Shown here: in pieces, positions 1 through 15,346 of the stretch
Position numbering within the stretch: position 1 is the first letter of the stretch
How the letters are laid out: every line of letters starts with the position of its first letter
Source: Mycolicibacterium sp.
GTDB taxonomy: Bacteria > Actinomycetota > Actinomycetes > Mycobacteriales > Mycobacteriaceae
Direction: 5' to 3'
DNA: 64,000 nt
NCBI GenBank assembly: GCA_020637165.1
Contig: JACJWN010000003.1
Span: 1-64,000 of the forward strand
Translations under genes and position numbers: made by a program
Notes under the pieces: model-generated
Database searches by the model: none
What the model saw: only the letters and a program-made list of their open reading frames with translations
Told to the model about the DNA's origin: nothing

Positions 1-203
1 GCCTTTCTTCCTTCGGGAGAGGGGCGCCTTGGACCTGTGGGTTCGGGGGTGGTTGTTGTCGCCCCGCTTTGGTGGTGGGGTGTGGTGTTTGATTTGTGGA
101 TAGTGGTTGCGAGCATCTAGCACGCAGGAGCGCCTTCGGTTTCGGCTGGGGGTGTTGTTGGGTGTTGATGTGCAATTTCTTTTTACTCAATTGGTTTTTG
201 TGT
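1..203 (+). other. 16S-23S internal transcribed spacer (3' part)
   Basis: The sequence runs straight into the 23S rRNA. It contains the stretch ggatagtggttgcgagcatc, close to the conserved mycobacterial spacer motif next to the antitermination elements. The T-rich segment at about 180-205 can pair with the A-rich segment after the 23S (about 3311-3335), which would form the RNase III processing stem. No tRNA lies in the visible spacer, as is usual for mycobacterial rrn operons. The 16S gene is outside the window. Confidence 0.85.
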
Positions 204-3318
<3,115 letters not shown>

Positions 3319-3441
3319 AAACACACAAAAACTCGCAACCACACACACATCCACAAACCACATAAACACCCACCCCACCACCAAAACACCAGCCCCCACA
3401 AATAAGGGCCGGCACAACGGGGACCAACAATTTACATAAAG

Positions 3442-3556
3442 TTACGGCGGCCATAGCGGCAGGGAAACGCCCGGACCCATCCCGAACCCGGAAGCTAAGC
3501 CTACCAGCGCCGATGATACTACCCCCACGGGTGGAAAAGTAGGACACCGCCGAACA
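3442..3556 (+). rRNA. rrf: 5S ribosomal RNA
   Basis: The sequence from ttacggcggccatagcggca to gtaggacaccgccgaaca matches mycobacterial 5S rRNA. The two ends pair (ttacggcgg with ccgccgaa). The length is about 115 nt. It follows the 23S after a spacer of roughly 120 nt and is the last gene of the operon. Confidence 0.96.
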
Positions 3557-3565
3557 CACACCAAA

Positions 3566-3597
3566 GGAGCGCCCCCCGAGAAATCGGGGGGCGCTCC
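3566..3597 (+). terminator. rRNA operon terminator
   Basis: A perfect 14-bp GC-rich stem (ggagcgccccccga / tcggggggcgctcc) with a gaaa loop starts 9 nt after the 5S. It is followed by a short T-containing tail (ccatttatgg). It ends the rRNA operon. Confidence 0.9.
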
Positions 3598-3787
3598 CCA
3601 TTTATGGCCGTTTGATTTGCGCGGAAATTGTGGGTGCGCGCGGTAGAAAGATCTTCGAAATCCTACAGCCGCCAGGTTCGCCTAAATGAGTTGGCCAAAT
3701 CCCCCCGAAACTTGAGTTCAACAATTGCGGCCCGGGAATTGGACGCCGAATTGTCTGTGGAAACACGCTGCCCGTATCCTCTATCCG

Positions 3788-4654
3788 ATGGGTGAGGATA
3801 GAAATGGCGACAAGGGCGGTCGCCCGGTGCGGCGCCCTGCCGAGAAGGGCCGGGCCGAGAAGGGTCGGGCCGGCAAAGCGCGGTCGGCAGGTTCGGCTCC
3901 CCGGCGCTCCGGACCGGACCGGGCCCGTCGAGCCCAGCCCCGCCCGCCCGCAGATGCCCCGTCTTCGGATGGCAAGGAAGCACCCCGGCAGTCGAGCGGT
4001 CCCGCCATTCCCGCCACCGTCGAGGCGCGGCAACTCGCTGCGGATGTGCGCGCCGAGTTGTCCACGCTGGACCGCGCGACAGCCGATACCGTCGCACGTC
4101 ACCTTGTCGCGGCCGGTGAACTGCTCGACGAGGATCCCGTGGCCGCGCTGGCCCACGCCCAGGCGGCGCGAACCCGTTCCGGTCGCATCGCCGCGATCCG
4201 CGAGGCGGTCGGCATCGCGGCCTATCACTGCGGCGACTGGGCTCAGGCGCTGTCCGAGTTCCGGGCCGCTCGTCGGATGGGCTCCAAGTCCCAGCTGCTG
4301 CCGCTGATCGCCGACTGCGAGCGCGGGGTCGGGCGTCCGGAACGGGCCATCGAGTTGGCCCGCAGCCCGGAGGCCGCCCAACTCGCCGGAGACGACGCCG
4401 ACGAGATGCGTATCGTCGCCGCCGGCGCCCGCATGGACCTGGGCCAGCTCGATCAAGCCTTGGCGGTGCTGTCCTCCCCGGCGCCGGATCCGTCCCGCAC
4501 CGGGTCGACCGCGGCCCGGCTGTTCTACGCCTACGCCGAGACTCTGCTGGCGCTGGACCGGCCCGCCGATGCGCTGCAGTGGTTCATGTACTCCGCGGCT
4601 GCCGACCTGGACGGGGTCACCGACGCCGAGGACCGGATCGACGAGCTCGCCTGA
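3788..4654 (+). CDS. TPR-like protein, Rv1691 family
   Basis: The 288-residue protein matches M. tuberculosis Rv1691 by position and architecture. Residues 1-70 are a low-complexity stretch rich in Arg, Lys, Pro and Ala. Residues 80-288 are Ala/Leu-rich helical repeats of tetratricopeptide type, which normally mediate protein-protein contacts. The start at the ATG of MGEDRNGDKGG was preferred over an upstream in-frame GTG/ATG because the upstream residues look untranslated. No catalytic motif is visible and no specific function is known. It is the first gene of the long co-directional housekeeping run and ends 1 nt before the next start. Confidence 0.8.
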   Translation: MGEDRNGDKGGRPVRRPAEKGRAEKGRAGKARSAGSAPRRSGPDRARRAQPRPPADAPSSDGKEAPRQSSGPAIPATVEARQLAADVRAELSTLDRATADTVARHLVAAGELLDEDPVAALAHAQAARTRSGRIAAIREAVGIAAYHCGDWAQALSEFRAARRMGSKSQLLPLIADCERGVGRPERAIELARSPEAAQLAGDDADEMRIVAAGARMDLGQLDQALAVLSSPAPDPSRTGSTAARLFYAYAETLLALDRPADALQWFMYSAAADLDGVTDAEDRIDELA

Positions 4655-4655
4655 G

Positions 4656-5666
4656 ATGGAATCGCTTGCCCGCCAACACGACTGTCTGCTACTCGACCTG
4701 GACGGCACCTTGTTCCGTGGGCATGCTCCGACCCCCGCCGCGGTGCCGACCCTCGACGCCCTCGACTGCCGGGTGCTCTTTGTCACCAACAATGCGTCCC
4801 GTTCGGCCGAGGAGGTCGCCGATCACCTGAAGGAACTGGGCTTCACCGCCTCCGTCGGGGATGTGGTGACTAGTGCCCAGAGTGCCGCGCGGCTACTGGC
4901 CCAGCGGCTTGCGGGCCGCTCGAAGGTCCTCGTCGTCGGCACCGAGGCACTGGCCGCCGAGGTCAGGGCCGTCGGGCTGGAACCGGTCCGGCTGTTCAGC
5001 GACGGTCCGGTGGCGGTCATCCAGGGGCTCTCCACGACGATCGCCTGGGCCGATCTGGCCGAGGCGGCTTTGGCTATCCGGGCCGGCGCAACCTGGGTGA
5101 CCTCCAACCTTGATTCCACCCTGCCGACCGAACGGGGTCTGCTGCCCGGGAACGGGTCCATGGTGGCCGCACTGCGTGCCGCGACCGGGGCCGAGCCGCT
5201 GGTTGCCGGCAAGCCGGCGCCGGCGTTGATGCGTGATGCCCTCGCGCGCGGGGAGTTCCGCGCCCCGCTGGTCGTCGGTGATCGTCTGGACACCGACATC
5301 GCCGGAGCCAATGCCGCGGGGCTGCCCAGCCTCATGGTGCTCACCGGCGTCAGCTCCGCCTGCGACGCCGTCCATGCCGATCCCGGCGATCGGCCCACCT
5401 ATATCGGATCCGACCTGCGGGCGCTGCTTTACAAGGCCGGAGACCTGGCCGTCGCGGCCCACCCGGCCTGGGAAACCCGCGCCGACAGCGATGCGGTGAC
5501 CGTCCGTTCCACCGGCCGCGACCCGGGAGCGGACGGCCTTTCGGTGGTTCGCGCCACCGCGCGGGCGGTGTGGGATGCCGACGGATCCCGGCGGGTGATC
5601 GCCGGCGACGAACCCGCCCGTGCGGCGCTGCAACGCTGGGCGCTGCTCGATCAACCGATCCGATAG
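4656..5666 (+). CDS. HAD phosphatase, glycerol-3-phosphate phosphatase (Rv1692 family)
   Basis: The 336-residue protein has HAD motif I, DLDGTLF, near residues 13-19, the NNASRS region of motif II near residue 45, the lysine of AGKPAP, and motif III/IV in VVGDRLDTDIAGA. This is the NagD/PGP-like subfamily with a C2 cap. The M. tuberculosis orthologue Rv1692 dephosphorylates glycerol-3-phosphate, recycling glycerol from phospholipid breakdown; that activity is transferred by orthology. The ATG immediately after the previous stop was chosen over a longer frame that overlaps the TPR gene. A C-terminal extension of about 80 residues after the HAD core is typical of the actinobacterial orthologues. 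Confidence 0.85.
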   Translation: MESLARQHDCLLLDLDGTLFRGHAPTPAAVPTLDALDCRVLFVTNNASRSAEEVADHLKELGFTASVGDVVTSAQSAARLLAQRLAGRSKVLVVGTEALAAEVRAVGLEPVRLFSDGPVAVIQGLSTTIAWADLAEAALAIRAGATWVTSNLDSTLPTERGLLPGNGSMVAALRAATGAEPLVAGKPAPALMRDALARGEFRAPLVVGDRLDTDIAGANAAGLPSLMVLTGVSSACDAVHADPGDRPTYIGSDLRALLYKAGDLAVAAHPAWETRADSDAVTVRSTGRDPGADGLSVVRATARAVWDADGSRRVIAGDEPARAALQRWALLDQPIR

Positions 5667-5679
5667 CGTTAACGCCGAG

Positions 5680-5859
5680 ATGAACACCGAACCACAGCAG
5701 ATCCGGGCTCGGGTGGACGCCGTGCTGGCCGACCTGCCCCGGGTCGACACGGACTCCTCCCCGGACATCGAGGCGATCGACATCGAGGCCCTGGGAAGCC
5801 GCCTCGAAGCGGCGCACCAGATTCTGGTCGACGCGCTGGAATCGGTCGAGAAGGGCTGA
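5680..5859 (+). CDS. small conserved protein, Rv1693 family
   Basis: This 59-residue acidic, helical protein lies between the phosphatase and tlyA exactly where Rv1693 lies in M. tuberculosis. The ATG at 5680 (MNTEPQQIRARVD) is preferred to an upstream start that would overlap the phosphatase gene by 47 bp. No domain is recognised. Tight spacing (13 nt before it, 7 nt after) suggests co-transcription and possibly translational coupling to tlyA. Confidence 0.75.
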   Translation: MNTEPQQIRARVDAVLADLPRVDTDSSPDIEAIDIEALGSRLEAAHQILVDALESVEKG

Positions 5860-5866
5860 GCTGCGC

Positions 5867-6691
5867 ATGACGCGGCGTGCCCGGGTTGATGCGGAGCTGG
5901 TCCGGCGGGGGCTGGCCCGGTCGCGGCAGCAGGCCGCTGAACTGATCGGCGCCGGTCGGGTGAGCATCGACGGAATGCCTGCGGTCAAGGCGGCGACAGC
6001 GGTCGCCGTCACCGCCCGTTTGACCGTCGAGGGTGCCGACGAGCGCACCTGGGTGTCCCGCGGGGCGCACAAGCTCATCGGAGCCCTGGACGCCTTCGGG
6101 ATCGACGTCGCCGACCGCCGCTGTCTCGACGCCGGCGCGTCGACCGGCGGGTTCACCGAAGTGCTGCTGGACCGGGGCGCGGCCGAGGTGGTTGCCGTCG
6201 ACGTCGGCTACGGGCAGCTTGCCTGGTCGCTACGTTCGGATTCCCGGGTGCGGGTCATCGAGCGCACCAACGTGCGCGAGGTGACCCCCGAGGCGATCGG
6301 GGGGCAGGTCGACCTGGTCGTTGCGGACCTCTCGTTCATTTCGCTGAGCACGGTGCTGCCCGCACTGCTGGGGTGCGCCGATCCGCGCGCCGATATCGTT
6401 CCGATGGTGAAGCCGCAGTTCGAGGTCGGCAAGGGTCAGGTGGGGACCGGGGGAGTCGTCAGCGACCCTCAGTTGCGTGCCGCAGCGGTGCTCTCCGTCG
6501 CGAATCGGGCGGCGGAACTCGGCTGGGGAACCGCCGGGGTGACGGCCAGTCCGCTGCCCGGGCCGTCCGGCAACGTCGAGTATTTCCTGTGGCTGCGGTC
6601 CGGATCAGACGGCGATTCGGTCGGACAGGCACTCGTCGGGGAAGCGCTCGCCGATGCCGTGCGCCGGGCTGTTGCGGAGGGACCCCAATGA
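5867..6691 (+). CDS. tlyA: 16S/23S rRNA 2'-O-methyltransferase TlyA
   Basis: The 274-residue protein has an N-terminal S4 RNA-binding domain (about residues 5-60, [16 protein letters not shown]) and an FtsJ-type Rossmann methyltransferase domain with the SAM loop [15 protein letters not shown]. In mycobacteria TlyA methylates the 2'-OH of C1409 in 16S and C1920 in 23S rRNA, and its loss gives capreomycin/viomycin resistance. The gene looks intact. Its stop overlaps the nadK start (ATGA). Its position in the chromosome near an rRNA operon is conserved only in mycobacteria with rrnB. Confidence 0.95.
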   Translation: MTRRARVDAELVRRGLARSRQQAAELIGAGRVSIDGMPAVKAATAVAVTARLTVEGADERTWVSRGAHKLIGALDAFGIDVADRRCLDAGASTGGFTEVLLDRGAAEVVAVDVGYGQLAWSLRSDSRVRVIERTNVREVTPEAIGGQVDLVVADLSFISLSTVLPALLGCADPRADIVPMVKPQFEVGKGQVGTGGVVSDPQLRAAAVLSVANRAAELGWGTAGVTASPLPGPSGNVEYFLWLRSGSDGDSVGQALVGEALADAVRRAVAEGPQ

Positions 6692-7626
6692 CCGACTCAG
6701 CGGGGACCAGGACCGTTCTGCTCGTCGTTCACCCTGGGCGCGGGGCGGCCAGCGAAACCGCGCGCCGGGTCGGCAAAGCCCTGGGGGAGAACGGTATCCG
6801 TCTCCGGCTGCTTTCCAGGGAAGCGGTCGATCGCGGCAGCCTGCATCTGGATCCCGCGGAGTTGCACACCACCGGCGCCGAGATCGAGGTGGTCGACGGG
6901 GAGGGCGACGAGCACGCGGCCGAGGGCTGTGAGCTGGTTCTGGTCCTCGGTGGCGACGGCACGTTACTGCGCGCCGCCGAACTGGCCCGCAACGCCGAGA
7001 TTCCGGTCCTGGGAATCAACCTCGGCCGGATCGGGTTCCTCGCAGAAGCAGAAGCCGAGGCCATCGACGAGATTCTCGAGCACGTCGTCGCCCACGACTA
7101 TCGGGTGGAACACCGGATGGCCCTCGATGTTGTGGTCAGTGTCGGCGAGGAGGTGCTTTACCGCGGCTGGGCACTCAACGAGGCCAGCCTGGAAAAGGGC
7201 GCCCATCAGGGTGTCCTGGGCGTCGTCGTCGCGATCGACGACCGCCCGGTGTCGGCGTTCGGATGCGACGGCGTTCTGGTGTCCACGCCGACGGGCTCGA
7301 CCGCCTACGCATTCTCGGCCGGAGGTCCGGTGGTGTGGCCGGACCTCGAGGCGATCATCGTGGTGCCCAACAACGCCCACGCGCTGTTCGCCCGGCCGAT
7401 GGTCACCAATCCCAACGCGGTCATCACCATCGACGTCGACCCAGACAATCCCGACGCGCTGGTGCTCTGCGACGGACGACGCGAAGCGGTGGTGCCCGCC
7501 GGTGGGCGCCTGCAGGTGACCAAGTGCCATACCCCGCTGAAATGGGTCCGGCTGGACAGCGCCCCGTTCACCGACCGGCTGGTGCGCAAGTTCCGGCTCC
7601 CGGTCTCCAGTTGGCGCGAGCGGTAG
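6688..7626 (+). CDS. nadK: NAD kinase
   Basis: The 312-residue protein phosphorylates NAD to NADP using ATP or polyphosphate (the mycobacterial enzyme, PpnK, uses both). Visible motifs are the GGDGT nucleotide-binding loop ([11 protein letters not shown]), the LNEASLEKG substrate loop and the glycine-rich [10 protein letters not shown]. The ATG at 6688 overlaps the tlyA stop; a much longer upstream frame was rejected because it would run through tlyA. recN follows directly with no gap. Confidence 0.95.
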   Translation: MTDSAGTRTVLLVVHPGRGAASETARRVGKALGENGIRLRLLSREAVDRGSLHLDPAELHTTGAEIEVVDGEGDEHAAEGCELVLVLGGDGTLLRAAELARNAEIPVLGINLGRIGFLAEAEAEAIDEILEHVVAHDYRVEHRMALDVVVSVGEEVLYRGWALNEASLEKGAHQGVLGVVVAIDDRPVSAFGCDGVLVSTPTGSTAYAFSAGGPVVWPDLEAIIVVPNNAHALFARPMVTNPNAVITIDVDPDNPDALVLCDGRREAVVPAGGRLQVTKCHTPLKWVRLDSAPFTDRLVRKFRLPVSSWRER

Positions 7627-9399
7627 ATGCTCGCCGAGATCCGCATCGAGGCGCTAGGCGCGATCAATTCGGCCACCGCCGAGTTCGACCGCGGACTGAC
7701 GGTGCTGACCGGTGAGACCGGCACCGGCAAGACGATGGTGGTGACCGGCCTGAACCTGCTCGGCGGCGCGCGTGCCGACGCCACCCGGGTGCGGTCCGGA
7801 TCGGCGCGCGCGGTGGTGGAAGGCAGATTCACCACCGATGATCTCGACGCGCAGACCGTCGTGGCGGTCGAGGAGGTCCTGGAATCGACGGGAGCCGACC
7901 GCGACGACGACGGCAGCGTCATCGCGTTGCGTTCGGTCAACCGGGACGGTCCATCCCGCGCCTATCTCGGCGGACGCAGCGTTCCGGCGAAAATACTGAC
8001 CACGTTCACTTCCGGTCTGTTGACCCTGCACGGCCAGAACGATCAACTCCGACTGATCCGACCCGACGAACAACGCGCGGCGTTGGACCGGTTCGCCGGC
8101 GCTACCGCGACGCTGGAGCGCTACCGCAAACTGCGGGACGAGTGGCTGCTCGCCCGTCGCGATCTGACGGAACGGATCGACCGCGCCCGCGAGATGGCGC
8201 AGGAGGCCGACCGGCTGAAGTTCGCACTCGAGGAGATCGACCGGGTGGACCCGGCGCAGGGAGAGGACGAGGCCCTGGTCGCCGAGATCCTCCGGCTGTC
8301 CGAACTCGATGCCGTGCGGGAGGCTGCGGCCGGGGCGCGCGCTGCGCTCTCCGGGCTTGACGATGCCGCACCCGACGTCGAGGACCGCTCGGCTACCGAA
8401 GCGCTGGCCCGTGCTGCCGCGCTGCTGGACTCCGCCGGTGATGCCGATCTGGCCGCACTGGGCCGCCAGATCGCCGAGGCGCTCACCGTGGTCGGCGACG
8501 TCGCCGGGGAACTCGGCGAGTTTCTCGCCGACTTGCCGGCCGATGCCAGTGCCCTCGAGGCCCGCCTGGAGCGGCAGTCCGAACTGCGCAACCTGACGCG
8601 CAAGTACGCCGCCGACGTCGACGGGGTCCTCGCGTGGGCCGCGGAGGCCCGCTCCCGGCTTGCCCATCTCGACGTCTCCGAGGAGGCGCTGGCCGGACTG
8701 TCGCGAAGGGTGCGCGAATTGGCCGAACGGGTCGCGCAGGCCGCCGTCGAGTTGTCCGACCTGCGCAGGAATGCCGCCAACGACCTGGCGGCGGCGGTCA
8801 CCGACGAACTGGCCGGCTTGGCAATGGCCGATGCCGGCTTCACCGTCGGGGTCACCACAATTCCCGCCTCCGAGGATGACGGCGCCGGGTTGTCGCTGCC
8901 GTCCGGTGTGTTCGCCCACGCGGGCTCCGAGGGCGTCGATGTGGTGGAGTTCGGGTTCACCGCGCGCCGGGTTTCCGGGGATGCTGCCGGCTCCGTGCTT
9001 CCGCTGAACAAGAGCGCTTCCGGCGGCGAGTTGTCACGGGTCATGCTTGCTCTCGAGGTGGTCCTGTCGGCGTCCGCCGAGGGAACCACCATGGTCTTCG
9101 ACGAGGTCGACGCCGGTGTCGGCGGCCGGGCGGCGGTCCAGATCGGCCGGCGGCTCGCCCGGCTGGCACGCAGCCACCAGGTCATCGTCGTCACACACCT
9201 GCCGCAGGTGGCCGCCTACGCCGATACCCACCTCGTGGTGGATAGCAACGGACCGGCCAGCGAGGTGCGCCGGCTCGACGACGAGCAACGCGTCGCCGAG
9301 CTGGCCCGGATGCTGGCGGGGCTGGGGGAGTCCGACACCGCCCGGGCGCACGCCCGCGAATTGCTCGACACGGCCCGGGCGGAGTCCGCGGAACCCTGA
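7627..9399 (+). CDS. recN: DNA repair protein RecN
   Basis: The 590-residue SMC-like ATPase acts in recombinational repair of double-strand breaks. The Walker A motif GETGTGKTM is near residue 30. The central half (about residues 160-390) is Ala/Glu/Arg-rich coiled coil. The C-terminal head carries the ABC signature SASGGELSR and Walker B MVFDEVDAG. The length is normal for the family. Translation starts at the base after the nadK stop. Confidence 0.95.
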   Translation: MLAEIRIEALGAINSATAEFDRGLTVLTGETGTGKTMVVTGLNLLGGARADATRVRSGSARAVVEGRFTTDDLDAQTVVAVEEVLESTGADRDDDGSVIALRSVNRDGPSRAYLGGRSVPAKILTTFTSGLLTLHGQNDQLRLIRPDEQRAALDRFAGATATLERYRKLRDEWLLARRDLTERIDRAREMAQEADRLKFALEEIDRVDPAQGEDEALVAEILRLSELDAVREAAAGARAALSGLDDAAPDVEDRSATEALARAAALLDSAGDADLAALGRQIAEALTVVGDVAGELGEFLADLPADASALEARLERQSELRNLTRKYAADVDGVLAWAAEARSRLAHLDVSEEALAGLSRRVRELAERVAQAAVELSDLRRNAANDLAAAVTDELAGLAMADAGFTVGVTTIPASEDDGAGLSLPSGVFAHAGSEGVDVVEFGFTARRVSGDAAGSVLPLNKSASGGELSRVMLALEVVLSASAEGTTMVFDEVDAGVGGRAAVQIGRRLARLARSHQVIVVTHLPQVAAYADTHLVVDSNGPASEVRRLDDEQRVAELARMLAGLGESDTARAHARELLDTARAESAEP

Positions 9400-9507
9400 C
9401 CCAGACGCAGTCCGGGCTGTTGCTGGTGTGACTGTATGTGACTTCTGAGGCAATTGGTACGGCGCGCCTACCGTCGGAATATGCCCAGCGCCGACAGAAT
9501 CGGGCCC

Positions 9508-10692
9508 ATGAAGATGTCAGCGCTGCTCTCGCGTAACGCCAATGCACGGCCGGGGGTCATCGGGGCCGCCCGGGTTGATCGTGACATCGACCGACTGCTG
9601 CGGCGCATCGGTCCCGGCGACATCGCGGTTCTGGACATCTTGGATCTGGACCGGGTCACCGCGGATGCCCTCGTCGACGCCGGCGTCGTCGGGGTGGTCA
9701 ACGCCTCGCCGTCGATCTCCGGGCGCTACCCCAACCTCGGGCCCGAGGTGCTGGTCGCCAACAACATCGCCCTCATCGACAACGCTGGTCCGGAGATCTT
9801 CAAGAAGATCAAGGACGGGTCGAAGGTCCGGTTGTACGACGGCGGTGTGTACCACGGGGAGCGTCGACTCGTGCACGGTGTGGAACGCACCGATGAGGAG
9901 ATCGCCGACCTCATGCATGACGCCAAGACCGGCCTCGTCGCTCACCTGGAGGCCTTCGCGGGCAACACCATCGAGTTCATCCGCAGCGAGAGCCCGCTGC
10001 TGATCGACGGCATCGGCATTCCCGATATTGACGTCGACGTCTACCGGCGCCACGTCGTCGTCGTCACTGACGGTCCGGCCGCGGCAGAGGACCTGAAGTC
10101 GCTCAAGCCCTTCATCAAGGAGTATCAGCCGGTGCTGGTCGGTGTGGGCGCCGGCGCGGACGTTCTCCGGGAGGAGGGCTACCGCCCACAATTGATCGTC
10201 GGCAACCCCGAACAGATCAGCGCCGAGTCCCTCAAGTGCGGTGCGCAGGTGGTCCTGCCGGCCGACGCGGACGGTCACGCCGGCGGGCTGGAGCGTATCC
10301 AGGACCTGGGGATCGGGGCGATGACGTTTCCGGCCGCGGGTTCGGCGGCAGACCTGGCCCTGTTGTTGGTGGATCATCACGGCGCCTCGCTGATCGTCAC
10401 CGTCGGCCACTCCGCCAGCATCGAGGAGTTCTTCGACCGCTCCCGCGCCCAGAGCAATCCGTCCACCTTCCTGACGCGTCTGAAGGTCGGCGAGAAGCTG
10501 GTCGACGCCAAAGCTGTTGCCACGCTGTACCGCAGCCACATCTCCGGGGGTGCGATCGCGCTGTTGGTACTGGCGGTGCTGTTCGCGGTCGTCGCAGCCC
10601 TGTGGGTCTCGCATGCCGACACCGTGGTCATCGACTGGCTGTCCACCTACTGGAACCGCATCAGCCTGTGGGTGCAGAGCTGGGTGACCTAG
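9508..10692 (+). CDS. steA: septation protein SteA (Rv1697 family)
   Basis: The 394-residue protein is strongly similar to Rv1697, with shared segments such as AFAGNTIEFIRSESPLLIDG and the C-terminal TM segment near residues 350-375 (GAIALLVLAVLFAVVAAL). The cytoplasmic domain resembles thiamin pyrophosphokinase-like folds. In Corynebacterium glutamicum SteA and its partner SteB act in the RipC-FtsEX daughter-cell separation pathway. The start at MKMSALLSRN was chosen to match the orthologue; upstream ATG 9481 and GTG 9454 are in frame but less likely. The partner gene follows after 1 nt. Confidence 0.88.
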   Translation: MKMSALLSRNANARPGVIGAARVDRDIDRLLRRIGPGDIAVLDILDLDRVTADALVDAGVVGVVNASPSISGRYPNLGPEVLVANNIALIDNAGPEIFKKIKDGSKVRLYDGGVYHGERRLVHGVERTDEEIADLMHDAKTGLVAHLEAFAGNTIEFIRSESPLLIDGIGIPDIDVDVYRRHVVVVTDGPAAAEDLKSLKPFIKEYQPVLVGVGAGADVLREEGYRPQLIVGNPEQISAESLKCGAQVVLPADADGHAGGLERIQDLGIGAMTFPAAGSAADLALLLVDHHGASLIVTVGHSASIEEFFDRSRAQSNPSTFLTRLKVGEKLVDAKAVATLYRSHISGGAIALLVLAVLFAVVAALWVSHADTVVIDWLSTYWNRISLWVQSWVT

Positions 10693-10693
10693 C

Positions 10694-11632
10694 GTGAAGT
10701 CGCGTCGGCGCAGGGTCATCACGCTGGCCGCGGTGATTGTCGCCTTGGCCGTCGGTTTCGTGCTGGGCGCCCGGTTGAACTCCGGCCCGATGCTTTCGGT
10801 TCTTCGCAACGACAAGGGCGACCTGCAGCAGCGTGTCGATGCACTCGTTCAGGAGAACAGGGCGCTGGGCGAAAGGCTGTCCGCTGCCGATGATTTCGAC
10901 GCCGCGATGTCGGAGAGGATGGTCCGCGGTGCGCTCGCCGATAAATCCGTGGTGATCTTCCGCGCCCCCGACGCCCAGGGCGCCGACGTCGACGGCGTGG
11001 TTCGGCTGATCGGGCAGGCGGGCGGTTCGGTGACCGGCACGGTGGAACTGACGAGCGAGTTCATCAACGGGAATTCCGGCGAGAAACTGCGATCGGTGGT
11101 CAATTCGCCGATTGTCCCTCCCGGGACGCAACTCAACACCGACCTCGTCGACGAAGGCGCTCAGGCCGGGGACCTCCTCGGCATCGCCTTGCTGATCAAC
11201 CGCGATGCGGCCGCCGAGCCCGTCGACGACGCCGCGCGTGACACGGTACTCGCATCGCTGCGCGATACCGGTTTCCTCACCTATCGAGAGCTTCCCGGCG
11301 CAGCGAACGCTGCCGTCGTGGTCACCGGGGGTGCGCTGGCGCAGGACGCCGGCAACCAGGGCGCAACGGTCGCCCGCTTCGCCGCGGGCCTGGCGCCACA
11401 TGGTGCGGGCACTGTTCTGGCTGGTCGCGCCGGATCGGCCGCCGGCGTGTCGGCCGTGGCTCTCGTCCGGGCCGAACCGAACATGTCGGCGCTGGTGAGC
11501 ACCGTGGACGACGTCGATGCCGAATCGGGCCGAATCACCACCGTGCTGGCGCTGCAATCGATGATCGGCGGCGGTCCGCCCGGTCAGTACGGTGTCGGCG
11601 CGGGTGCGGTCTCGGTGACCGTTCGGCAGTAG
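10694..11632 (+). CDS. mctB: SteB/MctB protein (Rv1698 family)
   Basis: The 312-residue protein has an N-terminal membrane anchor (residues 9-26, ITLAAVIVALAVGFVLG), a short coiled coil (about 38-62) and an Ala/Gly/Val-rich extracytoplasmic domain. M. tuberculosis Rv1698 was described as MctB, limiting intracellular copper; the corynebacterial orthologue SteB works with SteA in cell separation. Both roles are taken from the family. The GTG start at 10694 follows the steA stop by 1 nt. A copper link would fit the copper locus 47 kb downstream, but nothing in the sequence connects them. Confidence 0.87.
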   Translation: MKSRRRRVITLAAVIVALAVGFVLGARLNSGPMLSVLRNDKGDLQQRVDALVQENRALGERLSAADDFDAAMSERMVRGALADKSVVIFRAPDAQGADVDGVVRLIGQAGGSVTGTVELTSEFINGNSGEKLRSVVNSPIVPPGTQLNTDLVDEGAQAGDLLGIALLINRDAAAEPVDDAARDTVLASLRDTGFLTYRELPGAANAAVVVTGGALAQDAGNQGATVARFAAGLAPHGAGTVLAGRAGSAAGVSAVALVRAEPNMSALVSTVDDVDAESGRITTVLALQSMIGGGPPGQYGVGAGAVSVTVRQ

Positions 11633-11760
11633 GCGCCCCGGAAACATGTCGCGGTGTGTCAGCGCCGCGCCGTCGGGGTCGGTGTTAGGGTGAGTTTCCG
11701 TGGGTCGGCAGGCCCCAACCGGTCTTTTCGGGGCGTTTCCGTTCCGGAGCGTCCCGGTAA

Positions 11761-13599
<1,839 letters not shown>

Positions 13600-13607
13600 A
13601 CCCGCCG

Positions 13608-14227
13608 GTGGCCGACCACGACTTCGAGACCGTTTCGACCGAAACCCTCTACAGCGGAACGATTCTCGCTCTGCGCGCCGACGAGGTGCGGATGCCCGGC
13701 GGTGTCACCGCGACCCGGGAGGTGGTCGAGCACTACGGCGCGGTCGCCGTCGCGGCGGTCGACGACGAGGAACAGCTGGCCATGGTGTACCAGTACCGGC
13801 AAGCGCTCGGCCGGCGGCTCTGGGAACTGCCCGCGGGTCTGCTCGACGAGGCGGGGGAGGATCCCGCCGACGCGGCCGCCCGCGAACTGCGCGAGGAGAC
13901 CGGCCTGGTGGCTGAGGACTGGCGGGTGCTTGTCGACGTCGCGTCCTCTCCGGGATTCTGCGACGAGGCGGTGCGGGTCTACCTGGCACGCGGGCTACGG
14001 CACGTCGGCCGCCCGGAGGCCGACCACGAGGAGGCCGACCTGACGGTGCACTGGCAGGGACTGCGATGGGCGGTCGATCGGGTGTTGGCCGGGGAGATCG
14101 TCAATTCGACGGCCGCGGCGGGAATCCTGGCCGCCCACGCGGTCATCGTCGACGGCAAGCCCACCAGGCCCGTGGACGCGCCGTGGCCGGATCGGCCGTC
14201 GGCGCTGGCGGTGCGCAAGGGGCACCG

Positions 14228-14231
<4 letters not shown>
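13608..14231 (+). CDS. Nudix hydrolase, ADP-ribose pyrophosphatase type (Rv1700 family)
   Basis: The 207-residue protein has a Nudix box around residues 78-104 with the metal-binding core [10 protein letters not shown]. The orthologue Rv1700 hydrolyses ADP-ribose and related nucleotide diphosphates. The first Gly of the box is shifted by one residue (AGLLDEAGE), as in Rv1700, so it is a family trait and not damage. The GTG start follows pyrG by 8 nt, and the stop overlaps the xerD start (GTGA). Confidence 0.9.
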
Positions 14232-15172
<941 letters not shown>

Positions 15173-15346
15173 ACTTCAGGCCGGATGCCGCGACTTCAGC
15201 ACAAGGTCGGGCGGTGCGGTGTTCCCGTCGGCGTCGCGCTGCGTCCACCGAGTGACGGCGACGGACAGACCACGGATAGACTTTGCGCCGATGTTCGCCA
15301 CGCCGCCGATTCGCCCCGTCCGGGGCATTCCCGTCGGAGTAGCGGC

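Noticed and set aside
3602-4792. 396-codon minus-strand frame
   Set aside because: Antisense shadow of the TPR and phosphatase genes; composition is Arg/Gly-rich and no domain is visible.
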